From the IMG/VR virus record IMGVR_UViG_3300034073_004114, positions 1 through 54,782 of that record: 54,782 nt of DNA. One strand, written 5' to 3'. The position numbers were made by a program, and so were the translations under genes. Source of the stretch: a virus. Position 1 is the stretch's first letter, and every line of letters begins with the position of its first letter. The notes beneath the pieces were generated by a model. The model did no database searches. It was not told the origin of the DNA and was given only the letters and a program-made list of their open reading frames with translations. This document shows, in pieces, positions 1-6,023 of this stretch.

Positions 1-145
1 GGTCTAGGTCTGTGTCTGGGTCTTGGTCTAGGTCTGTGTCTGTGTCTGGCCTCAGATCTAGATCTTGCTATGGGTCTTTGTCTGGGCCCACATCTAGGTC
101 TTGGTCTGGATCTGGGTTTAGATTTAAGTCTGGGTCTTTGTTTAA
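1..145. repeat. Degenerate hexanucleotide repeat (GGTCTN)n
   Basis: About 24 imperfect tandem copies of GGTCTN run from the window edge to about position 145. The first two bases vary (GG, TG, GA) and the last base is nearly random. Three reading frames stay open across it: + strand Gly-Leu dipeptides (open to a TGA near 204), + strand Ser-X dipeptides ending at a TAA near 148, and - strand Arg-Pro dipeptides. The repeat could be the 3' end of a low-complexity gene cut by the window edge, or a non-coding repeat ahead of the early operon. No start codon is visible for the minus frame. The coding status cannot be decided from this window. Confidence 0.7.
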
Positions 146-154
146 ATAAGTTAA

Positions 155-327
155 TTGGGACGGCGTGGGAAGCTGTGAGGGGGTTGAGTGTAACTCGGAT
201 ACCGTGAAAGCGGAGTGTTACTCACTGGAGACACGCTATGACGACAAAGGGTGAAAGGTCATTGGGAAAGCTGCTATCCCATCCCTGAAAACAGTAGGCA
301 GGAGTCGCGCCCTGCTCCCAATTTTTT
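155..327 (+). ncRNA. Structured 5' RNA upstream of the early operon (unassigned)
   Basis: This gene-free stretch folds into several helices. GCGTG (163-167) pairs with CACGC (232-236). A 12-bp imperfect stem (185-196 with 213-224) is capped by CCGT-GAAA-GCGG (202-213), a GNRA tetraloop. ATGAC (238-242) pairs with GTCAT (258-262). TGGGA (263-267) pairs with TCCCA (277-281). CTGT and AGGG (173-181) can pair with CCCT and ACAG (283-294). The density of short perfect helices and purine-rich joints is typical of a structured RNA or cis-regulator. It ends directly before the first strong ribosome binding site. I cannot match it to a named RNA class. Confidence 0.6.
298..327 (+). terminator. Terminator-like or attenuator hairpin ahead of the first early gene
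   Basis: GCAGG (298-302) pairs with CCTGC (311-315), with an alternative GGAG/CTCC register. A run of six T follows at 322-327, then AAGGAG and an ATG at 339. A terminator placed between a folded leader RNA and a ribosome binding site is the usual layout of a transcriptional attenuator. Function is inferred from layout only. Confidence 0.4.
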
Positions 328-338
328 AAGGAGTCTTT

Positions 339-380
339 ATGACAATACCATCAGAAAGAACACTTTGGGGGGAAACATGA
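339..380 (+). CDS. Thirteen-codon leader peptide
   Basis: An excellent AAGGAG ribosome binding site sits 5 nt before this ATG, and the reading frame encodes MTIPSERTLWGET. Its TGA overlaps the ATG of the next gene (ATGA), so it could translationally couple that gene. The residues resemble the N-terminus of a small family of host and phage proteins that begin with an M-T-x-P-x-E-R-T pattern, so it may also be a truncated remnant of such a gene. It could be a regulatory leader or a decayed gene. Confidence 0.4.
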   Translation: MTIPSERTLWGET

Positions 381-787
381 GCCTACATGAACGACTCAGG
401 GATTGTGAAGCAGCACCTTGGGTAATCAAAGAGATTAAAAAGATCGAAGAAGAAAGAGATTGTTTTAGGGAAGCATTAGTGCTAATAGCAGATGATCACT
501 GCACAAAAGAGTGTGTAGCTTTGGAAAAGCAGTGTGATCCATGTATAGCAAAAGAAGTATTAGGAAGCCAAATGAATAACAAGATGGAATTTAATAGTTA
601 CCGAGAACAAGAACTAGAAAGTCATATTAGAATTCAAGAGAATATAATTTCCAGATTAAAAACTGAGAACAACAGTTTAAAAATCGTATTAAAAAATCTT
701 AAAAATTCATTGACCGAGATCGGAATTCAAACCGATGGCTCGTTGGATCTTATTGATCATCTTGACTTAGACTCAAATCAAAAGTAA
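377..787 (+). CDS. Hypothetical early protein, coiled-coil C-terminal half
   Basis: The protein has 136 residues and is not recognised. The start MSLHERL was chosen because GGGGGGAAAC lies just before it and the frame overlaps the leader peptide by ATGA. A longer in-frame start at 251 would lie inside the structured RNA. The N-terminal half has a Cys cluster (four Cys at roughly residues 49-61, in D-H-C, E-C-V and C-D-P-C contexts) that could bind a metal. The C-terminal half is charged and heptad-like (roughly residues 75-115), consistent with a coiled coil. It is the first sizeable gene after the leader RNA, so it is probably expressed early. Confidence 0.6.
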   Translation: MSLHERLRDCEAAPWVIKEIKKIEEERDCFREALVLIADDHCTKECVALEKQCDPCIAKEVLGSQMNNKMEFNSYREQELESHIRIQENIISRLKTENNSLKIVLKNLKNSLTEIGIQTDGSLDLIDHLDLDSNQK

Positions 788-807
788 CCTGATTTGGAGG
801 TAGAACA

Positions 808-885
808 ATGGCTAGTTTTTATTTCTTTGCTATCTTTGCTGCAATATTTTTAAGTGTTGTTGTTATATTGGTAAATAAAAAATGA
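808..885 (+). CDS. Tiny single-pass membrane peptide (25 aa)
   Basis: A GGAGG ribosome binding site lies 8 nt before the ATG. The peptide is almost entirely a hydrophobic helix (Phe, Ile, Ala and Val rich) that ends in N-K-K. Its TGA overlaps the ATG of the next membrane protein gene in an ATGA junction, so the two are probably co-translated. Small membrane peptides of this kind are common in phage early regions, but no specific role can be assigned. Confidence 0.55.
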   Translation: MASFYFFAIFAAIFLSVVVILVNKK

Positions 886-1103
886 AAGAAGATATTCTTA
901 GATTTGTTTTAGATATATTTTACACCGGATGTTATTTATTCCTAACCCACACTGGGTATAATATATCAGACAAGATTTCTTCAAAAGAAGATATTAATTT
1001 TTTATATATTGTAGCTTGGCTAATTGCATCTGTTGTGATATTTCTTCTAACTAAACAGCGTTACGATAAAGAAGTTGAAGAAGGAAATGAAGAACAATAC
1101 TAA
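882..1103 (+). CDS. Small membrane protein, two predicted helices
   Basis: The protein has 73 residues. A hydrophobic stretch at about residues 6-24 and a second at about 41-58 are followed by a charged tail rich in Glu and Lys, which suggests two membrane segments. It overlaps the preceding tiny membrane peptide by four bases and probably works with it. The family is not recognised. Confidence 0.6.
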   Translation: MKEDILRFVLDIFYTGCYLFLTHTGYNISDKISSKEDINFLYIVAWLIASVVIFLLTKQRYDKEVEEGNEEQY

Positions 1104-1121
1104 AAAAAATAGACAATAGTA

Positions 1122-1157
1122 TTTGGATGTGTTAAGGTAAAACCACCAACATCCGAA
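1122..1157 (+). promoter_or_regulatory. Stem-loop in the 5' leader of the gene at 1170
   Basis: GGATGT (1125-1130) pairs with ACATCC (1149-1154), and the stem can extend by three more pairs (one G-U). Inside the loop GGT (1136-1138) can pair with ACC (1142-1144). It sits between an A-rich tract and an AGGAGC ribosome binding site, without a T-run, so it is not an intrinsic terminator. A leader element or RNA stability hairpin is the simplest reading. Confidence 0.4.
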
Positions 1158-1169
1158 CAGGAGCATCAG

Positions 1170-1433
1170 ATGGCTAAAAAGAAAAAAGACCTAACGTTGA
1201 CAGACTTTTTAAATCAAGAAGAAGTAACAGTAACTCAACCCACCCAGGAGGCCGTTTTAAACAGTCTAGCCTTGGGAATCGCCAAGCTACAAAACGGGAA
1301 ATGGGGATTGGTTGAGATCGCGTTCAACGCAAATACCGGGGAATCAGATGTTCAGGATGTAACTGAATTCCCTAGTAGAGATCTTGCTAGTGAAAGATTT
1401 AAAGTTATTGCTGCTAAAAAAATTAGAATCTAA
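1170..1433 (+). CDS. Conserved-looking hypothetical protein
   Basis: The protein has 87 residues with a Lys-rich N-terminus. The rest has mixed charge and looks globular, with no membrane segment. AGGAGC precedes the ATG at good spacing. It lies directly before the annealing-protein gene and may belong to the same recombination or replication unit. No family is recognised. Confidence 0.65.
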   Translation: MAKKKKDLTLTDFLNQEEVTVTQPTQEAVLNSLALGIAKLQNGKWGLVEIAFNANTGESDVQDVTEFPSRDLASERFKVIAAKKIRI

Positions 1434-1449
1434 TTAAAGGAGATAATAT

Positions 1450-1968
1450 ATGAAAACTGTAACTACCCCAAAAGGAACTTCATTACCACTCGCCAATCTA
1501 AAAGGTAAGGACTATCTTTTGGTGGCACATCGGCTTCAATGGTTTAATGAAACAGAAACTAATTTTCGTATCGAGACTGATTTTCTTCTTGTAAACGACG
1601 ACCAAACTGTTGCTCGAGCCGTGGTCACTGTTTTTGATAAAGAAGGTAAAGAGATCAAACGAGCTAGTGCCACTAAACGTGAAACTAAAAAAGATTTCTC
1701 CGACCACACTGAAAAGGCTGAAACCTCTGCAGTGGGGAGAGCTTTGGCTATGCTCGGGTACGGAACACAATTCGCTATCTCTGATCTTGACGAAGGAGAT
1801 AGAATCGTGGATAGTCCAGTAGTGGACGTTAGAGGCCAAGCAGCAGCAACTGTATCCAACTTAGAACAAGCTGTAGCTTCAACATCAACTACTAAAGCGG
1901 GATCATTTAGGAAACCAGCTAAGAAAACCGAACTAGCAGCAGGAGCTGAAAATGACGGATGGGAATGA
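1450..1968 (+). CDS. Rad52/ERF-like single-strand annealing or ssDNA-binding protein
   Basis: The protein has 172 residues. The central segment, E-K-A-E-T-S-A-V-G-R-A-L followed by A-M-L-G-Y-G-T (about residues 92-112), matches the helix typical of phage ERF/Rad52/DdrA-type annealing proteins, and a beta-rich segment ahead of it (about 15-85) fits the same fold. These proteins bind ssDNA and pair complementary strands in recombination-dependent replication. The C-terminal third is low complexity (Thr, Ser, Ala, Lys) and ends in N-D-G-W-E. The same G-W-E end is found on the primase-helicase at 3215-5167, which suggests a shared binding partner. The assignment is by motif. Confidence 0.65.
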   Translation: MKTVTTPKGTSLPLANLKGKDYLLVAHRLQWFNETETNFRIETDFLLVNDDQTVARAVVTVFDKEGKEIKRASATKRETKKDFSDHTEKAETSAVGRALAMLGYGTQFAISDLDEGDRIVDSPVVDVRGQAAATVSNLEQAVASTSTTKAGSFRKPAKKTELAAGAENDGWE

Positions 1969-2323
1969 AGCCTTAGAATTAACACAAGAAACCAATGTTT
2001 ATAACACAGACAGTAGCCATGTTGAAAATACGGCAGCGACAATGTTCACACTCTACTTGCCAAAATTTCAACTCATGGTTAACAAACTCAGCAACAAGGC
2101 ATTACGAAGAGTGTTAAAAGCATTAGTTGAGTATCCACTAGTTGAGGAGGAATATAACTTTTCTTCTCAGTCAGAAAAGGATACTTTTTTTATTGCAGAG
2201 CAATTGATTCTAGCAAAGCTAATGATGATTCAACAAACCATGTTAAATCATCCTGAGATGTTGCAAGAACCAAAAGCTTCTGATATTCTAGAAACACAAA
2301 CTGAGGTAATTAATAATGGCTAA
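1952..2323 (+). CDS. Hypothetical protein coupled to the annealing protein
   Basis: The protein has 123 residues and overlaps the end of the annealing-protein gene by 17 nt. The N-terminal 30 residues are polar and probably disordered, and the middle (about 31-100) is an alpha-helical domain rich in Leu and Lys. The tail is Glu/Thr rich. The overlap suggests translational coupling and a role in the same replication or recombination unit. The family is not recognised. Confidence 0.6.
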   Translation: MTDGNEALELTQETNVYNTDSSHVENTAATMFTLYLPKFQLMVNKLSNKALRRVLKALVEYPLVEEEYNFSSQSEKDTFFIAEQLILAKLMMIQQTMLNHPEMLQEPKASDILETQTEVINNG

Positions 2324-2624
2324 ATCTAAAAGAACTGTTGTTGGATCTGTATGTAAATCTAAAGATGCTGGTAAGCCAGACTATTTGGTTCTACGTGGAA
2401 ACACAGCAGAAGAACTTGCACGTGCCTTGATGAAGGCTGATAAAACTAAAGGTATTTCACTTAAACTTGAAAGTAAAAAATTCCAAATGGACAGTCTAGA
2501 TCAAGCTGTTTCTTCTGGAAAACTTTCGGGAGATTTAGCTGAAAAAATTAAAGCAGATCGAATCTCAAAAATTCCAGACTGGGTTCGATTTGAGGTTGTT
2601 CTAGTTGAGTCTGGTGGTAGCTAA
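2316..2624 (+). CDS. Hypothetical protein, basic N-terminus
   Basis: The protein has 102 residues with a basic start (M-A-K-S-K-R) and a mixed alpha/beta composition, and ends in E-S-G-G-S. It overlaps the previous gene by 8 nt. It is the last gene before the second structured RNA. No family is recognised. Confidence 0.6.
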   Translation: MAKSKRTVVGSVCKSKDAGKPDYLVLRGNTAEELARALMKADKTKGISLKLESKKFQMDSLDQAVSSGKLSGDLAEKIKADRISKIPDWVRFEVVLVESGGS

Positions 2625-2640
2625 CCCTTAATATTTTAGC

Positions 2641-2820
2641 TACGCTATTCGTGTCACCTACCAGACGAGATCAAATAGTCTGTGTAACTATTCGTTTTGA
2701 TCTGAATAGTGAGAATGGTGAGTTCTGGAGGCTAGGTCCAGACGCTTCGGCGGCAAGCGGGTTCTTCTCTACAAATGGGTTTTTGAGAAGATGGAAGGGT
2801 AATTCCCAGCCGCCCCACGT
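2641..2820 (+). ncRNA. Second structured intergenic RNA (unassigned)
   Basis: This gene-free stretch holds many perfect helices. AGATCAAA (2668-2675) pairs with TTTGATCT (2696-2703), enclosing TAGT/ACTA (2676-2679 with 2687-2690). CTATTC (2645-2650) pairs with GAATAG (2704-2709). TCTGGA (2724-2729) pairs with TCCAGA (2737-2742). CGC-TTCG-GCG (2743-2752) is a UUCG tetraloop hairpin. TTCTTCTC (2762-2769) pairs with GAGAAGA (2785-2791). GGAA (2793-2796) pairs with TTCC (2803-2806). GGCGGC (2749-2754) can instead pair with GCCGCC (2809-2814), competing with the UUCG hairpin. It ends 10 nt before the AAGGAG of the next gene. No known class is recognised. Confidence 0.65.
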
Positions 2821-2835
2821 TTAAGGAGATTTACA

Positions 2836-3201
2836 GTGGAACAATTTTTCCATCAACCAAATCCATCCTCCCAAAAATATACAGTCTGCGTAGATATCCC
2901 ACCCAAAGAAGAATTCTTAGAATTACTTTTAAATCCACACACAAAATTGGAATTGAATTGTGGTCTTGCATTATGCTCACCACAAGACAACTACAACAAA
3001 AAAATCGGAAGAAACTTATCGTCGTCCAGAAAACTTTCCACTGAGTTTGCTTGCGTCGGTATTTTTGGTAATGTGGAATTAATAGAAAAAGTTTACAGAC
3101 AGTTTCATATTTTTATTCTAGAGTCTAAAGATTTGAGTATTACTGTCAATGTAAGACACGATCATTCTAGAGCAATGTTTGTTCACGCAGAACTTAAATA
3201 A
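2836..3201 (+). CDS. Hypothetical protein with GTG start
   Basis: The protein has 121 residues. The GTG start is supported by AAGGAG 9 nt upstream, and no ATG start is available near it. It has a mixed alpha/beta pattern with Cys residues near 18, 42, 47 and 72 and a C-terminal H-D-H-S-R motif. It sits directly after the second structured RNA, so it is the first candidate for control by that RNA, and lies 13 nt before the primase-helicase. The family is not recognised. Confidence 0.6.
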   Translation: MEQFFHQPNPSSQKYTVCVDIPPKEEFLELLLNPHTKLELNCGLALCSPQDNYNKKIGRNLSSSRKLSTEFACVGIFGNVELIEKVYRQFHIFILESKDLSITVNVRHDHSRAMFVHAELK

Positions 3202-3214
3202 TTAAGGAGTCGAA

Positions 3215-5167
3215 ATGGTGTCTCATTTTGTTCGCTTTACTAAGGGTGTTGCTGACAAGGGTAAGCTTATTCCTGTGAATGAGGTATTCGATAATATTGA
3301 GGATAGCGACAAAGACTACTACGCCTCAGCCTTTCTTTATAACGAAAAACAAGCTGAAGAATTTAAAAGAACCGGAACCGTTCGAGGTATCAAGGATGTA
3401 GTCACCAATAAAATTTGGTTTGATTTTGATACCGCCGTAGATACATCCTTTGCTCAACGCGATGCAATTGAAGCAGTTCGTCGATTGACCAGATACGGAA
3501 TCGATAAGAAAAATATTGAAATTTATTTTTCTGGAAATAAAGGATTCCATTTAGTTGTCACTCTCAATAGACAAATTACACCTGACCAAGTTTTTAATAT
3601 TTGTGTTAAAAAATTTGGAAGTGGGCTTCAGTCGCTGGATAAAGCGGTTTATGATCCATCGCGTATTTTTCGAATCCCAGGAACAAGGCATCAGAAGAGT
3701 GGTCTTTATAAGGTTCCCTTGACGTATAATCAACTACACCGAATGTCTATTTCACAGATTAAAAATCTAGCTTCTTCTTTAGATAACATTAAAGATGAGT
3801 TCGAATGGGGTGTCGCATCCATCGACGATGAACTACTCCATATTGAAGAAACCAAAAAAGATGTAAGACCGACAACTTCCTCACTAGACTTTACACAAAA
3901 ACCAGTACAATGGAAGAACTGTAAGTGGGCGCTCCTACAAGGTAACTTCAAAGAAGGCGAAAGACATAACGCCCTCATGGTGATTGCAGCCACATGCAGA
4001 GGCTTAGGGTACGACAAAGACACCACATACTACATGTGTAAGTCTGCACTTAAAAAGCAAGCAGCCTCAACTGGTCAGGATGAGTTCCCAAAGGAAGAAC
4101 TATACAGTAACATCATTGAACAGTCGGTATTCACTGACAATTGGGAAGGCGGCCAGTACAGCTGTCAAAAACCAGGTTGGCTGCAAAGCTACTGCAATAG
4201 TCTAGGTGAGCATAAATGTAAACATGAAGCAGAAGAACCCCCAGTAATCAAAATTGATGACATGGGTGGTTTATTCACAAACTATGCTCAAAATTTCGAA
4301 CAGAATATCATCAAGACGGGCATCACAAAATTAGATGAAAGAGCAATGATTTGTGCCTCAACATTAAATGGGTTGCTAGGACAGCCAGGTGCGGGAAAAA
4401 CTTCAATGTCTTTGCAGTACCTCCTAAACACCTCCCAATCTGGCATCCAATCGACTTTCTTTAGCTTAGACATGGGTATGCCTATTGTCTATGCAAAAAT
4501 GGTACAGAAGCTAACTGGGATGAATTTTAAGGAAGTCTTAGCTATATTCAAAGACGATCCTAAAAAGGCAGCAGAGCTTAGTTCACAATTGAAAGACATG
4601 TATAAAAATGTCGGGTTTAATTTCAAATCGGGGTTAACTGTTCCAGATTTGAAAAGAACAATTGTCGAGCAACAACAAGAACGAGGGGAAAAGGTTAAGC
4701 TCGTAGTCATCGACTATCTCGAGTGTTTAGCTGGCCCCTATTCCGATCAAACCGCAAACACGGGATTCATTGCGAATCAACTCAAAGATTTAGCCAATGA
4801 GTTATCTGTTGCTGTTCTATTGCTGCTACAAACACAAAAGCACTCAACACCAGATGTCTCCGATCCACTACTATCCTTAAAGGGTGTAAAGGGATCTAGT
4901 TTGATTGAGCAAAGTTGTTCAACGATTCTGACATTATGGAGGGAAGGATACAATCCCAAAACTGTGCTTGACGATAGGTACATTTCTTTTGCTATTGTTA
5001 AAAACAGATTCGGATCTCTTTGGTCAGGTGATTTTAGTTGGAATGGTGTCACGGGTGACATTAGAGAACTCACTCAGGAAGAAGAGGAACAACTTGCTGA
5101 ATTCAAAGAACGTAAACAACAAGCAAAGCTCGAGGCGCTCGAAAAGCAGTCAACAGGGTGGGAATAA
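3215..5167 (+). CDS. AEP primase fused to RecA/DnaB-type replicative helicase
   Basis: The 650-residue protein joins two replication activities. The N-terminal third has archaeo-eukaryotic primase signatures: W-F-D-F-D (about 68-72, metal-binding Asp pair), S-G-N-K-G-F-H (about 106-112) and Y-D-P-S-R followed by R-I-P-G-T-R-H (about 146-158). A linker has a Cys/His cluster (C-x9-C-x7-C, about 317-335) that may bind a metal. The C-terminal half has Walker A G-Q-P-G-A-G-K-T (about 389-396) and Walker B L-V-V-I-D-Y (about 496-501), as in RecA/DnaB-fold helicases. It should prime and unwind DNA at the fork with the PolB at 5968-8103. It ends in S-T-G-W-E, like the annealing protein. Confidence 0.85.
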   Translation: MVSHFVRFTKGVADKGKLIPVNEVFDNIEDSDKDYYASAFLYNEKQAEEFKRTGTVRGIKDVVTNKIWFDFDTAVDTSFAQRDAIEAVRRLTRYGIDKKNIEIYFSGNKGFHLVVTLNRQITPDQVFNICVKKFGSGLQSLDKAVYDPSRIFRIPGTRHQKSGLYKVPLTYNQLHRMSISQIKNLASSLDNIKDEFEWGVASIDDELLHIEETKKDVRPTTSSLDFTQKPVQWKNCKWALLQGNFKEGERHNALMVIAATCRGLGYDKDTTYYMCKSALKKQAASTGQDEFPKEELYSNIIEQSVFTDNWEGGQYSCQKPGWLQSYCNSLGEHKCKHEAEEPPVIKIDDMGGLFTNYAQNFEQNIIKTGITKLDERAMICASTLNGLLGQPGAGKTSMSLQYLLNTSQSGIQSTFFSLDMGMPIVYAKMVQKLTGMNFKEVLAIFKDDPKKAAELSSQLKDMYKNVGFNFKSGLTVPDLKRTIVEQQQERGEKVKLVVIDYLECLAGPYSDQTANTGFIANQLKDLANELSVAVLLLLQTQKHSTPDVSDPLLSLKGVKGSSLIEQSCSTILTLWREGYNPKTVLDDRYISFAIVKNRFGSLWSGDFSWNGVTGDIRELTQEEEEQLAEFKERKQQAKLEALEKQSTGWE

Positions 5168-5168
5168 A

Positions 5169-5501
5169 ATGTCCAGAACAATCAGAAAAAAAGATGCAGA
5201 TGAATTAAAAACATTTTCACTGGCATTCATGGGCGAATACGTAAACGTGATTACAGATCTTATGATTGTTGATTATGCCAACACTGAAGATCAGACATAT
5301 GAGCAAAATGCACCAATGATTGCTCGCGGCTATCTTTTGGACGAGGATGATATGTTTCTTTATTTAGGTGATAACCCCTTTGAAATCACACAGGCAATCT
5401 CTAAAAAGAGACTTTGTATGGTTCAAGTACACGTCGAAAAAACAAAATATGATGAGATGTTAGAGTCTATGCCTGACCCAGAAAAAGAAGATCTCAATTA
5501 A
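5169..5501 (+). CDS. Hypothetical acidic protein in the replication operon
   Basis: The protein has 110 residues. The ATG lies 1 nt after the primase-helicase stop, and a longer in-frame start inside that gene was rejected. It is acidic with several Asp/Glu clusters, has a basic first ten residues, and contains aromatic D-D-M-F-L-Y-L. No membrane segment. Tight coupling between the helicase and polymerase genes suggests a replication accessory factor, but no family is recognised. Confidence 0.6.
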   Translation: MSRTIRKKDADELKTFSLAFMGEYVNVITDLMIVDYANTEDQTYEQNAPMIARGYLLDEDDMFLYLGDNPFEITQAISKKRLCMVQVHVEKTKYDEMLESMPDPEKEDLN

Positions 5502-5785
5502 TGGAACTATATGAAATAGAGTCAGTGCTCTATAAAAATTTCAACCCGGATTTCATATACGTAGATGATATGGATGATGATATGGTAAATATCATTATTT
5601 CATCTAGGTGTTTCATAAATCAAAAAATACCAGATAGGGTTAGATCTATTTATAGTACTCTTGAAAAAGAATGTCCGACTGTGTTTGAAACCAAAAGCAT
5701 ATTCGTGGCAGCATTGACATTAGAAGAACTTAATGGCTCGTTAGATCTCTTCCTAGAGGAAATTAATGAAGAAACAAATCAATGA
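5501..5785 (+). CDS. Hypothetical small acidic protein (alpha/beta)
   Basis: The protein has 94 residues and its ATG overlaps the previous stop by one base (TAATG). The pattern of short strands and helices, with the I-P-D-R-V-R segment in the middle, resembles small phage proteins of BolA-like fold, but that is only an impression. A ribosome binding site is weak, so translation is probably coupled. No function is assigned. Confidence 0.55.
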   Translation: MELYEIESVLYKNFNPDFIYVDDMDDDMVNIIISSRCFINQKIPDRVRSIYSTLEKECPTVFETKSIFVAALTLEELNGSLDLFLEEINEETNQ

Positions 5786-6023
5786 GTTACCAGAAGGAAG
5801 CGTCGTAATAATCACCGATAAAGTATCAGATAGGGTAAGAGAATCAGATAGTGACATAATCATAGGCACGCTCGTAAAAACTGAGGATAAACAATCCTGG
5901 GTACTACTTTCAAATGGTAATATCTGGGTAGGCGATAGCTGGAAAGTTTACATTTACGAGGAATATTATGAGCGACCAACTAATTTACGGCAAAAATCAG
6001 ATACAGAAGATAGTGTCAATTGA
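5766..6023 (+). CDS. Hypothetical small protein overlapping the polymerase start
   Basis: The protein has 85 residues and overlaps the previous gene by 20 nt and the polymerase gene by 56 nt in other frames. The core has a beta-rich pattern (G-S-V-V-I-I-T-D, W-V-L-L-S-N-G, W-K-V-Y-I-Y-E) like a small barrel domain. The last 20 residues fall within the polymerase overlap. No family is recognised. Confidence 0.55.
   Translation: MKKQINELPEGSVVIITDKVSDRVRESDSDIIIGTLVKTEDKQSWVLLSNGNIWVGDSWKVYIYEEYYERPTNLRQKSDTEDSVN

Noticed and set aside
251-787. A longer start at 251 for the first sizeable gene
   Set aside because: It would run through the structured RNA and terminator-like hairpin, while the start at 377 has a strong binding site.
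155-2820. The structured RNAs as tRNA, tmRNA, CRISPR leader or IscB-type guide RNA
   Set aside because: No cloverleaf, no tag frame and no nuclease partner next to them. They stay unassigned.
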